Source of the DNA: Pisaster brevispinus
Lineage: Eukaryota; Echinodermata; Asteroidea; Forcipulatida; Asteriidae
Length of the DNA stretch: 64,000 nucleotides
Direction of reading: 5' to 3'
NCBI GenBank assembly: GCA_023634235.1
Contig: JAMKCF010000002.1
Span: 13,821,091 to 13,885,090, forward strand
Below are positions 33,801-43,775 of the stretch, in pieces. Numbering within the stretch: position 1 is the stretch's first letter; the number at the start of each line of letters is the position of its first letter. Made by a program: the position numbers and the translations under genes. The notes beneath the pieces are model-generated. The model was not told the origin of the DNA. It saw nothing but the letters and a program-made list of their open reading frames with translations, and searched no databases.

Positions 33801-36800
33801 AATCATTATCAATTCAACAAAGAGTTTTGATTATCGTATCCCTCAGGACCTCAGTTCTTTTATAACCCTCGATCGGGAGGATCGAGGGTTACGTTTGACG
33901 CAACTGTACGAAAACATCTTATTGACATGATTGAAGTGAATGAGTATTAACAGGGCCCAATTTCATAGAGCTGCTAAGCAGAAATGAGCAGGATACCAGT
34001 CATAAACTGTGCATGTGACATAGCAGTTTGGCTGGTAACCTCATTCTGGTAAGCATAATTTTGTTGTGCTCAGCTACTGTTTGTGCCTAAGCAGCTCTAT
34101 GAAATTGGGCCCAGGAAGTGAATGAACTTAAAAAGACTTACCACTGCCCTCAAAAATCTCATGTCTCCGTACCGGGTCGGCTTTACAAAGAACTTCTTGG
34201 CTTTGCCGCCTGCCATTCCACGCTGAATCACTGGGAAGAATGAATCAAAGAGTTTTAGAGTTATACGACAGGCAACACTGGATTGCATATTAATTTGATT
34301 TTTTACATTAAGCCATCTAGCTCCCCTGCCTTAGCTTTAAAAAAGAAACGATTCAGACATTACAGTTGGAATTACACTTTTACACCATTATAGAACACAA
34401 ACAAAAATCACCTTTAAAAACAATTGAGCTCAATTCAATTCAATAGATGCCTATAGATCTGTTTCTGGAGAACTCTGGAAAGTACCAAGTATACAGTGCT
34501 TAATACACGGTGTAAGCGTACAAAAAGAAATTATATTCAATTCAACTAAACATTTATTCTATATTGCAAAATGTATGCAAGTAATTAAATTGTATAGGTC
34601 AGTTGAATAAAGATGTACAAGGAACTACTAGAATAACAATTATATGAGACCCAATGAAGCAGAGGCATATTTTGAGGCATATTCAATCAAAAGACCAAGT
34701 CTAGATGAGAAAATAGTTTTAGGCCTATTTTACTCTGTAATTATGTACTTTTTTTCATGTGACCCAAGGGCCCCCAGACCCAGAGAGAACAGTTCTTTGA
34801 TAACTGATGGGGCTACCCTGGTTAAACAAGACGAAATAAATAAGTAAATAAATAAATAAATAAATAAAAACAACCCACAGATAAATGATAAAATGATTGA
34901 CAAACTGTAGCCTAGTTAGGGCTACAATCGAAGTCCATAAAATAATAATTCATAAGATCAAAAAGTAAATGTCTACATTGATTTTTCATGCTTGCCTTGA
35001 ATAAACAATATCACTTACATTATTTAAACAAGAGTTTGTTATAAAATATCCTCATTCATTATATGGGCCAAGTTGCAGAGGGAGTCCAGCGTATTGGCAC
35101 TATTTCTAAATAGTGAGTGCCATCAATGAGCTGGACTCCCTCTACTTCCTGGGCCCTACGCCCACATACATGTAGTACTAATACTACTAAAGTACGGTAG
35201 TAGCATCATCAGGAACTGTGATGACCTGTTGAATGGGAGCTTACATGTATCCCCACAATCGCGTTATAAATATTAATTACTATTGGGGGAATATTTTGGC
35301 AAAACAATTGTGAGCTCTTATTCGAAAGGCTGAAATCCATGGAGGAAAGACTGGACAAGCTCTCTTAATACCGGGCCCTATCTCCATGCCCCAACCATTC
35401 CAATGGCAATGTTTACCATGTTAACAGAGGTTGTGTGAAGATCTGATGAAAGCGGCCTGCACAAACCTAAAATCAGAAGAGGACCTGTACTATTATAAGT
35501 TCCTGTAAGTAAAAATTTAGCCCAGACTTTTTAAAAAGATTTCTAAAAACCATTTTTAATATTATCAATAATAATTGATTATATTCAGCTCAGCAGTAAA
35601 GCTAAATAAGAAATTAACTTTTTTAAATATTTAAATTTGGACAGGACACCGACACTTAGCCCACCTTGTTGGGCTGTTATGGCTCTCTTTTAACATCGAT
35701 CTTATTACAGTCGCCATTACAGCCCACCTTCTATGCATGTCTAAAACGCGAAGTTTTCAAAGAACGCATAATGCGTTCCACTTTGATTGCAAATTTCTCC
35801 CGTTTATAAAAATCCCATACTACTCAAACCTACTTCAAATGATTCCTTACATTTGTGGAATTACTATGATACAAGACAGTTTTTACCAAATGATGACTTT
35901 GACCAGATGTGATGATTTGAAAACGGCAAAAAAAAATCGTGTACAAAAATTACATTCAAGTTCGTCGTGGCTGGGGGCCGCCATCTTAATTACGATTCTC
36001 TGCCGCTGATCGTGAAAAGTCAGGGCGCCCGGCCGATCTGATAATCTTGCATATTCATTAAATTGGCCAGTTTCCAGCTACAGCGCCGCGCAAAGCACCT
36101 TATACATATTCATGACTTACAGATCTATCTGTGCGTTCGAGCGCCGCAGGACGTCAACCATGCATATTCATGACTTGCCGTGCGTGCGCAAGGCCAGATC
36201 AGCCGGGTGCCCTGACTTCTCACGATCAGCAGGCAGATAATCATAATTAAGATGGCGGCCCCCAGCCACGACGAACTTGAATGTAATTTTTGTACACGTT
36301 TTTTTTTGCCGTTTTCAAATCACCACATCCGGTCAAAGTCATCATTTGGTAAAAACTGTCATGTATCATAGTAATTCCACAAATGTAAGGAATCATATGA
36401 AGTAGGTTTGAGTAGTATGGGATTTTTATAAGTGGGGGAAATTTGCAATCAAAGTGGAACGCATTATGCGTTCTTTGAAAACTTCGCGTTTTAGACATGC
36501 ATAGAAGGTGGGCTGTAATGGCGACTGTAATAAGACCGATGTTGAAAGAGAGCCATAACAGCCCAACAAGGTGGGCTAACCGACACTGTGACAGTCCAGG
36601 AACAGTGCATGAAATACAGGTTAGACTAAATATTTTGAAACATTTCTGTATCCGCCACCACTTTAAACTTTTTCACTCCCTGTTTACTTTATAGTGTTAC
36701 CAAAACTTGCAAAGGCAGTTTTTCATTTTAATTTTGAGTCAATTTATTATTTAAAGATACGGGTCCTACTACTTGCCGTCAACTCACCGACTTGCCGTCA

Positions 36801-37700
36801 ACTCGCCGTCAACTCATTTTCGTGCCGTCAACTCATTAAATATACATCAAAAAATTATAAATGGGGCATGGAAGTGTTAAGTCTGGGCTAAACTACATAT
36901 TTCTTATGGTTTTCGGTACAATTTCATTTACAAAAATGACTTTGTGTTGATAAATAAATAGTATAAACGCAGCAAATATAGCGCCCTCTGATGTCCATCC
37001 ATAGCTTGATACTTGCATTTCACACCCATACCATGAATGGTACAGTCCAAGCTCCGTGAAAAGGAAAGATTGCGGCCAACGGCTAAGCGTTTATACTATT
37101 TATTTATCAACACAAAATCGTTTTTGTAAATGAAATTGTACCGAAAACCATAAGAAATATGTAGTTTAGCCCAGATTTAACACTTCCATGCCCCATTTAT
37201 AATTTTTTGATGTATATTTAATGAGTTGACGGCACGAAAATGAGTTGACGGCGAGTTGACGGCAAGTCGGCGAGTTGACGGCAAGTAGTAGGACTGAAAG
37301 ATACAGTCTGACAGTATTATTTCACAATTACAATTAGTCGAAAAGTGCCGGCCGGGTACGGACATTTTTCCAATTATGTGTTTTCTCAGTCTGCTATACT
37401 TCATACCCCTGGACATGCTTGCTCCATACCATGATGGTCTCTATCCTTGCTCTAGTCTATGGTCCGACAATTAAATTGAAAATGAATGAACTCGTGAACT
37501 GTCCGGAAACTAGGCTCAATGTTTCAAAGGCCAACAGTCGTTTTCTTATGAAATCTACCCAGCTTTATTTGATTCTGTTAGAGTTTATTACCTTGGGATG
37601 TACTAGGTTCGGAGTTAACCAACAGAGTGCTCAGCAGTTGAGGCCTTTTCAATCGCAGAAGGCCAAAATGCCGCGACAACACTCGGCCGAAGGCAGCCAT
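30823..37700 (-). CDS. NDUFB5: NDUFB5, complex I subunit (SGDH), six exons, complete
   Basis: NDUFB5 is an accessory subunit of the membrane arm of mitochondrial NADH:ubiquinone oxidoreductase, with one membrane span. Coding exons on the - strand are 37700-37592, 34230-34142, 32572-32506, 32220-32159, 31922-31816 and 30937-30823. Every intron is GT-AG, the phases agree, and the 549 nt give 182 residues plus TAA (human 189). Exon 1 begins MAAFGRVLSRHFGLLRLKRP, an arginine-rich presequence without acidic residues, typical for mitochondrial import. Exon 2 holds AKKFFVKPTRYGDMRFLRAV. Exon 3 is the membrane segment (about residues 68-88). Exon 4 has QLAEIPEGYTPKEFEYH, exon 5 HPITRFLTKYF...PQQEYEKM, and exon 6 RGDGHWYYYP. 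These match the vertebrate subunit block by block. The exons are 62-115 nt, mostly too short for an ORF scan. Introns 2 and 3 carry foldback elements and a SINE. Exon 1 is the least conserved part but fits in phase and composition. Confidence 0.94.
31088..31510. repeat. Dispersed repeat beginning ATAATAATACTTTATT
   Basis: It shares blocks, in order, with 59221-59640: ATAATAATACTTTATT, TATACAGCAAGAA, AAACAAAAGTGAAATAAAAC, CACTATCACCA and ACAGCGACAACGACAACC. It is probably the reversed 3' end of a retroelement and lies in NDUFB5 intron 5. Confidence 0.65.
32342..32490. mobile_element. Family-1 element in NDUFB5 intron 3
   Basis: It starts GGCCCAATTTCATAAAGC, has the GAGCAGGATACCAGTCACA core, and ends CAGAATTTGGGCCC after losing part of the right arm. 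It stops only about 15 bases before the exon 3 donor. Confidence 0.7.
33255..33535 (+). repeat. Diverged tRNA-like SINE related to family A
   Basis: GGGTTCGAATCCCGGTCATG and ACTTGTGTCCTTGAGCAAG match the family A core. The 3' body differs (GGGTATAAATGGGTACCTGC), as in an older subfamily. It lies antisense in NDUFB5 intron 2. Confidence 0.65.
33953..34112. mobile_element. Family-1 element in NDUFB5 intron 2
   Basis: Clean ends GGGCCCAATTTCATAGAG and CTATGAAATTGGGCCC. The phrase GAAGTGAATGA appears on both sides (left copy 7 bases away from the end), possibly an original target duplication of 10-11 bases. Confidence 0.78.
35065..35156. repeat. Short hairpin of about 90 bases
   Basis: AGAGGGAGTCCAGC (35077-35090) pairs perfectly with GCTGGACTCCCTCT (35130-35143). 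The outer GGGCC ends and inner CACTATTT/AAATAGTG also pair. It has the size of a microRNA precursor but could equally be a tiny foldback element. Confidence 0.55.
35657..36578. mobile_element. 922-bp foldback transposon with 384-bp arms and 9-bp duplication
   Basis: The left arm 35657-36040 and right arm 36195-36578 are near-identical inverted repeats starting TAGCCCACCTTGTTGGGCTG. Direct repeats ACCGACACT flank it at 35648-35656 and 36579-36587. A 154-bp spacer remains. Long terminal inverted repeats plus a 9-bp duplication fit Mutator-like (MULE) elements. The two matching short frames (MSKTRSFQRTHNAFHFDCKF) are the same arm read twice and not a protein family. It lies in NDUFB5 intron 1. 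Confidence 0.85.
36761..37296. mobile_element. 536-bp foldback element with 210-bp arms and 8-bp duplication
   Basis: Arms 36761-36970 and 37087-37296 are inverted. Direct repeats AAAGATAC lie at 36753-36760 and 37297-37304. Near each end GCCGTCAACTC is repeated four times. It is in NDUFB5 intron 1, about 180 bases after the previous element. Confidence 0.82.
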
Positions 37701-37777
37701 CTTGTCTTCCAAGTTCTAGCAGCTGACGAATGTGCTAAGCGAAAGAGGGCGCCCTGCGTCGTCACACCGGTCCGCTG
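37701..37777 (-). promoter_or_regulatory. NDUFB5 leader and residual upstream segment
   Basis: These 77 bases separate the NDUFB5 start codon from a 482-bp inverted-repeat element. They contain GGAAGACAAGATGG around the start (good Kozak-like context, purine at -3) and a GAGGGCGCC box. If the element ends are right, the whole core promoter must be here or within the inserted DNA. Confidence 0.35.
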
Positions 37778-38259
37778 GGCGCACCACACTAAATAAACTC
37801 CTATAGGAACCAATGCTAAATGATAAATATTAAAAAATACTCAAAAAATCGTGTAAGTCTCTCAGCCTCTTGAAAACCAATCAGACATATTTTCGGACAA
37901 CTAAACTTCAGAATTCTTTTCAATTTTTGGCAGGCAGGTCAGCCGTTTGGAATTTTTGCTAGCAGCCCCAGAAAAAAACACCCCCGAAAATGAACTTTTT
38001 CCCAAACCGACTTGCTGCCAGTTTTCGTGAAGCACTTCTCCACTTGCCTAGTAAAGTAGGGCCAACTTAAACGCCTAAATTTATCAAGTCTCCCCAAAAG
38101 TTGAAACACAGAACCCCCAGGTTGTGCTAGATTCTTATAATTACACATTCTATTAATTGCACGACCCCCAAAACGTTATAATTAAAAAAATTCTGTGGGT
38201 ATACAAATTATGATAATGAGCTTGGCGCATGAATATTTGTCCATTTAGTGTGGTGCACC
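37778..38259. mobile_element. Inverted-repeat element next to NDUFB5 exon 1
   Basis: The ends GGCGCACCACACTAAA and TTTAGTGTGGTGCACC are inverted, and CCGCTG occurs at both borders. A related copy at 45265-45620 shares GTCTCTCAGCCTCTTGAAAA and TTTTTGGCAGG. Exact ends are uncertain because similarity to the other copy also includes GAGGGCGCCCTG outside the left border. Confidence 0.55.
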
Positions 38260-38269
38260 CCGCTGCGCC

Positions 38270-39321
38270 CACAGACATATAATACCTATAGACCGACAGC
38301 AGGGGGCGCTAAACTGAAATTTTGGACTTTCTCAAACTATGGGCGGAAGTGAAGACGCGTCAACACTTTTTGTACACGTTTAGGCATAGCCGCGAGGCAG
38401 TGGTCCCGTTTTCATGGAGTTTTTCTGAATTTTCAGGAGATATTGACCCGATGATGGATTGTAAATTAAGTGATGGAATTTAAGGAAATTCTTGTAATAA
38501 CTGGAGTCGTCAAAAAAGTTGTTTGATTAACTTTTGCTGATTTTGGGAAAGAAATCGTAAAAATTTGTAAACAAAATTATTATACATATAGCCTAGGCCA
38601 AGGCCTACAGGACTGTCACTTTCTACACGTTTGTGTCGTTTTCATTGTGAAAATCTAGTTTTTACCTTGAAATTTAAGAAACCACACTTCATGAACTTTC
38701 CATAACAGCCGTTTACAATGTTGGGCGTTGAGGTTTAACCGTATAAAACGTCGTTTCTATAACTTCATTTTTGGGAAATAATCCCTGGACTCGCTCTATA
38801 ACACAACGTTGTGCACACTTCGGCCCGCCTTGCATGCATGCCTTCGGCACGTTTTGCGTACGCTCGCGTGGAATGCACTTCAAACAATCGCGTATATCAG
38901 TAGCACGTTAATCTATAAGCGGTACGCGTCATCAGCGTCCGCGCAAAACACGCACCGACGCGCACTGGCCGGAAAGTGTTTGACGAACGAATTTTTGTTG
39001 ATACGAAGAATAATTCCATCTACTTTTATCGATTCGGAGAAAGTTCAGTAAAAAGAGGAGAAACGGCAAACAACTAACGTGAGAAAAGGTATCTAGTTTT
39101 TGATTAAACATTGTTTCCAAGTCTGTTGGTGATTTTTTCACCCTTAAAACACAAATTTTCTATCATCATCCACCCGCTCGCCCATTGCTTTACACGTGTT
39201 TTCGCTTGCGTTTTTGCGGATTTTGCCCATAGTTTGGGTATGGTCGGGTACTTTCAAAATTACGGTATCCAGACGTTGATTTCCATAGGTGCTGTCGGTC
39301 TATAGGTATTATATGTCTGTG
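38270..39321. mobile_element. 1052-bp element, 31-bp perfect inverted ends, 8-bp duplication
   Basis: The ends begin CACAGACATATAATACCTAT and match perfectly in inverted order for 31 bases. GCTGCGCC lies at 38262-38269 and 39322-39329. An inner pair CAAACTATGGGC/GCCCATAGTTTG is also inverted. The 8-bp duplication suggests a hAT-like or P-like non-autonomous element. No transposase frame is present. Confidence 0.82.
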
Positions 39322-39671
39322 GCTGCGCCGCCGGTCCAGCTGGTGCGGAATCTTCCCTTCGCTCGTCCCCAGCGCCTTGCCTTAAAACCAAAGGCGCTGG
39401 GATGGGCAAACGTATCAAGCACGCTCACTGGTTAATGCTCAGTCCCATCATGCACCACACTCACACTGCAAGCACTGCACGCATGACGTACTTCCTGAAC
39501 AAGAATCTGTGCGAGCTGATTAGCCCATCCCAGCGGTCCTGGATAGGCCGCTGGGGCCGAGCGAAAATCTTCCCCTGCAACATACGGTTACCGTAACATA
39601 CCCGTTCTCAACTGTACCATGCTTTATATCGACAGGCACTGGTCTTTGCTCTATGGTTTTTGAAGCCGAAC

Positions 39672-39742
39672 TACGGAGCTCTGGAAGTGCCATCGGACTT
39701 GTTGAGATCCAACAAGTCCGATGGCACTTCCAGAGCTCCGTA
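39672..39742. repeat. Perfect 33-bp hairpin with 5-base loop
   Basis: The arm starting TACGGAGCTCTGGAAGTGCC (39672-39704) is followed by AGATC and its exact reverse complement (39710-39742). Confidence 0.9.
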
Positions 39743-40419
39743 CCCAACGGTTTCATGAGATGAACATTATACAGTGACATAATACAAAATAACACGTACA
39801 GCTGGGAAACCAGTTTCTGTCATGAACTGTGTTTAATGCTTTTGTTTTGCCCTACATCAGCAAAGCGCTAGTGCAATGGTCATACACGTTGTGTTCAAGG
39901 AAACATTTGACTTTCATCTTGCAGGTAGTAGATATTTCCAAGATGTATTAAGGGCTTCAATTTGGGAGGAAATCCACAAGACGAAAAAACAACAACAACA
40001 ACCAACAACAAAACAAAACAAAACAAAACAAAACCTTTAACGAAGTCTTTTTTTTGTTTGCAAGACTAGAACCAAAATTACAAAATTAATTATACACTCC
40101 GTTTAACTGTTTTTATTTATCTCATTTGTCTTATGGTGAATACACTTTAATACTTTACCGAATTGGATGACACTTTTGGGACTAAAAAATCAAAATTTCA
40201 ACATAATTCTTTGTTAATAAAAAAAACATTCTATAGCGAAAGGTATACAGTATACTGTACTGTTAATTTGAAACGCAATACCAGTCGTAAGTTTATTGGC
40301 CCAATGCTAACAATCACTGGCCTCGGGCCTGCAACCCAGTGTAAATTTCAAGCCCTGACTTGTAAACTTTTTCTTTAAGTTACAAGAAATGCTGTGGTAG
40401 AAACAAAACGTTAGGCCAT

Positions 40420-40940
40420 TAACTATTTATTTATTTATTTATTTATTTTAATTTTATTTTTTTTGCATTTATGCCATGGTCCTTTTGGTTGGTAAGCAGT
40501 TTACAACAGCTAATTTTATTTTCTTTAAACTACATCAAGTTGATTATTTCAGTAGATAGGCAATTACTATAATGCTCTAACACAGTGTTATACAGCTTTA
40601 AGGCTATAGGGGAAAGAGGTTATCTAAAATTCTTATGATATGTATTTTTCCAAAAGGAGAAAGTAAACTCACAGGCCGATTGCTTAAGCTTTTTGTAAAG
40701 TAGCCCACCGGGCCTGTAAACTGTGCATTTTATTGGCCCAAAGAGGTTTTAGATTGTAAGCATGTAGGCCTTTTGTCATGAATGTCTTTTTGATGTATAA
40801 CGGCAGTGATCATATCCTGTGTAATGATCACGTCAATGGAAGGTACATTCAAACACTCAAAAATGTAGCCTAAGCCGTAGGCTAAGTCGAAGCCTAAGCC
40901 GTGGCCTAAGCCGTAGCTCAAGCTGAAGCCATGGTTTAAA
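40420..40940. other. No gene; 12-bp repeat near the right end
   Basis: TTTA tandem at about 40425-40450. CCTAAGCCGTAG-type 12-base units recur about six times at 40865-40935. Confidence 0.55.
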
Positions 40941-41109
40941 AAATAGCAAGGAAGACACGTCCCAGAATGTTTAACCAATCACAGCTGTGGCTGTACAACC
41001 AATTAAAAAACCCAATAAGTGCAAGTAGGGGGACGCGCACATCCCACTGTAGCTAAACTTGTTTTCACGTTGTGCTTTTTAAAAGAGTTTATTTATTCAA
41101 ACATTGTGC

Positions 41110-41290
41110 AATTCCTATTGTTGTCTTTAATCTGTGTAACGTTATAGTTATCACAAATGTGCCATGACTGTATATTTCTTATATTTTGTTGAATTTTAAC
41201 TGCTGTACTAAGGAAAACAAATTTCATGTGTGTCACATGACGAATAAATAAATTGAATTGAATTGAATGAATTGTATTGAATTGAAACTT
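41110..41290. repeat. Probable 3' tail of a non-LTR retrotransposon
   Basis: TTTCATGTGTGTCACATGAC followed by AATAAATAAATTGAATTGAA repeats resembles the 3' ends of CR1/L2-like elements, which finish in short tandem repeats. The body is absent. Confidence 0.4.
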
Positions 41291-41668
41291 TGTTCCAAGA
41301 CGCTCAGCTGTACACTACAGGACTTATTTAATCAAGACATATACAGTGGAGCAACATGACCACAAAACATGAAAAGCTTGGGGTCTTTCTTTCTCTGGTG
41401 AACAGCGGGGTTAAATAAATCATCTGTTTATTTTATGGATCAGCGATTGCATGCATGCTCAGAATTTTCATAACCTTTCGGGGGGAAAAAAAGCTTATCT
41501 CAAAAGTACCGCACTACATTTATATTTTTTACAAAAGCTCAAGTCGTACCTTTTCGCCAGCTCACCAAACCTTCTAGTAGAAGTTACAATTAAAAACATC
41601 GTAAATTTGAATAAACAACATTTTTAATAATAGCATAATTCCAGAACTAAGTCAGCCTTTTTGGTCTA

Positions 41669-42553
41669 CTACTTCTGTAAAATTATACGTTGAGCGAACA
41701 TTTTGTCATAGTACGGCATGGAGGCATCAACGCAACGAAGAATGTCAGCCGTCAACGTGGAACGATCGGGCAGCGCACTTGGTTTGGTGAAACATGTGCT
41801 CCCAAAGGCATTTTTGTAATAGTTCCAAACTTTGTTCCCCTGCAGAAAGATTTTGCAAATCATCCACTCCTTGGAGACTGCACCACCATCTTCCCATTGC
41901 AGGTACTTATCGTGAAAGGGTAACCCCACCCTCTTAAAGAGCTCTGATAAGATGCCTTTGGGATCATTAAGAAGGTCCTCTGTGTCTATGATAATTGGAT
42001 CTTGATGGTGTGCCACCTTCACATGATCCACCAGCTCGCTCATTTCCTTGAAGGCAAAGCCAGATGGGAAAAACGCAGGGGCCTCATCAAGTTGGAAGTC
42101 TTTACCTTTCTTAAAATAGATTTTATTCCATGATGGGAAAACTTTCAGAGGATGTCGGAGGAGGAACACGTGATGGTAACCAACTGGGAGGAACTCGTAA
42201 TGATTTTCTGCAGAGAAGCACATTTCCTTGCAGAAGATTAGCTTTTTACCGCAGTGTGGTTTTTCCAGCTGCTCCTTGACCCAACTGAAGGTGCACTCAG
42301 ATGCCTCGAATCCCTCAGCCACGGAGGTCGCCTCTGATGCTACTTTGACAAATTCTCTAGCCGCGTCCAGGTTTTCAGGATACATGCATGAGTCGGGCCC
42401 GTACCAACGGGCACAGAGATAAGGCTCGAAAAAGATCTGCGAATCGTCGACGAAGCTTATGAACTTGGTGAACACGGTTGAGATTGATCGAGGTGTACCC
42501 CACAACATCATTCGGACCTGTTGTCCTGACACAGTAGTCTGTTGATCTTCCAT
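41669..42553 (-). CDS. P-loop sulfotransferase-like protein, single coding exon
   Basis: The 294-residue protein looks like a cytosolic member of the PAPS-dependent sulfotransferase/P-loop superfamily. Near the N-terminus, MMLWGTPRSISTVF (residues 15-28) fits the 5'-phosphosulfate loop, with PRS-x-ST in place of the usual R-SG-ST. HHVFLLRHPLKVFPSW (about 127-142) fits the 3'-phosphate-binding RxxxxxxxS element, with Arg133 and Ser141. Near residue 195, TEDLLNDPKGILSELFKRVG resembles the YEDL...P...L...FLGLP segment of the family. There is no signal peptide or membrane anchor, so it is unlike Golgi carbohydrate sulfotransferases. The substrate cannot be told. The sequence just upstream of ATG reads TTTTTTGTAG, a possible splice acceptor, so an untranslated 5' exon is likely; GCTGAG/gtaag at about 43375 is one candidate donor. 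Related uncharacterised proteins in invertebrates are sometimes labelled branched-chain aminotransferase-like, but no aminotransferase features are seen. Confidence 0.86.
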   Translation of the reverse strand: MEDQQTTVSGQQVRMMLWGTPRSISTVFTKFISFVDDSQIFFEPYLCARWYGPDSCMYPENLDAAREFVKVASEATSVAEGFEASECTFSWVKEQLEKPHCGKKLIFCKEMCFSAENHYEFLPVGYHHVFLLRHPLKVFPSWNKIYFKKGKDFQLDEAPAFFPSGFAFKEMSELVDHVKVAHHQDPIIIDTEDLLNDPKGILSELFKRVGLPFHDKYLQWEDGGAVSKEWMICKIFLQGNKVWNYYKNAFGSTCFTKPSALPDRSTLTADILRCVDASMPYYDKMFAQRIILQK

Positions 42554-43374
42554 CTACAAAAAAATAATATGACGCAGTGCCGCTATCAAACAATGAGAGC
42601 ACTGTCTTTGAGTATAATCCCAAGGTGAAACCTGCATGTGATTACGTTCTGTGACAATGCAATGAAACTTCAAAGGGTCGGCCACGACCCTTTCGTGCAT
42701 GCAGATAATTGTGGTGACGAGACAGTATTGAATTCATCACTGAAATAAATATGTTATTTACATTTCAATCCTGCTCAGTCTATTTGTATTTATTTATTAT
42801 TTGTTGACTTTAGCAGCCAAAGGTGAACAAAATGTATGCAACATGAATTTTTTTTAAAATTAGAACATAGGACATGAAAAGAAACAAAATGCAAAACAGG
42901 GGCATTTGCGTGTCCGTCATTTCTTTTCTAACCCTGCTGCAAAAAAACTCACCCCTTAGTAAAATGGTGTGGTCTATTATTAATTTGTCAATGCAAGGAA
43001 GCGCAGAAACATCACAATTGCCCAGTCTACGGACGGAATTTTTTTTTAATTTTAAGAGAAAAACAATATCCTCTTGGAAAATAAGTCTGTTTAGTAATGA
43101 AAATAACATCAGACATCTTACCAAAATTAATACGTTCTGGCAAAATAAAAACGTGTTTCAATGTATTTTTAACTTGCTGAATTTGTCATCGTCGTGATGA
43201 AGTAGTAGTTGTCTATTTTGTGTCATGTTTGTGGTGGTGATCTTGATTGACTGCTTGAGTTGTGAAACCGTCCAAATTGAAGCTTAAAACATGGAAGTTA
43301 AAACAGTTACGACCCAATGATTGTTTACAGTTGTACTTGTATAATGAACTACAATAACAACAACATGATCTTAC

Positions 43375-43410
43375 CTCAGCAACTTCTTTTCATTCAGATT
43401 TCTATACTTT
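43375..43410 (-). promoter_or_regulatory. Candidate untranslated 5' exon end for the sulfotransferase gene
   Basis: On the - strand the sequence reads GCTGAG/gtaagatcatg, a good donor about 820 bases upstream of the acceptor-like TTTTTTGTAG that abuts the sulfotransferase ATG. The short reading frame MKRSC-stop lies in the putative leader. This is a weak prediction. Confidence 0.2.
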
Positions 43411-43629
43411 GTCAAAAATCAACGCAGGGTTTTATGTCCAGTGGTACGTTATAATATTGCCCTTCTGAATTCAAAGGGCCCATTCAGAGCTCTTTTAACC
43501 TGGGTAGCTAGCTCACAAAGGATTGTGGAGTAAAATGTATTAAAACCCAAGGGTCAAGGCCTTCGTGGCTTGGACAGCTGCTGATGCTTCGTAAACAGCG
43601 GGAATCTATGAGGCGCCAAGTGTAAATTT

Positions 43630-43775
43630 ATTATTTAACGCATTTATTTACAAATAAATCGTTATATATTATATAATTCATTATTTAACCATTACTTAAA
43701 TTTTTATTTACAAATAATCCAGTTTGCACCACACAATTATATGTATATAATTGTATGAACGCGTTCATTTTATGT
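43630..43775. repeat. AT-rich repeat flanking the giant palindrome (left)
   Basis: TTTATTTACAAATAAT-type motifs also occur on the right side (44524-44890), so the palindrome seems inserted into, or mobilised with, this sequence. Confidence 0.5.

Noticed and set aside
35737..36498. Two matching frames (MSKTRSFQRT...) that look like a duplicated gene
   Set aside because: They are the same transposon arm read from each end, without conserved protein features.
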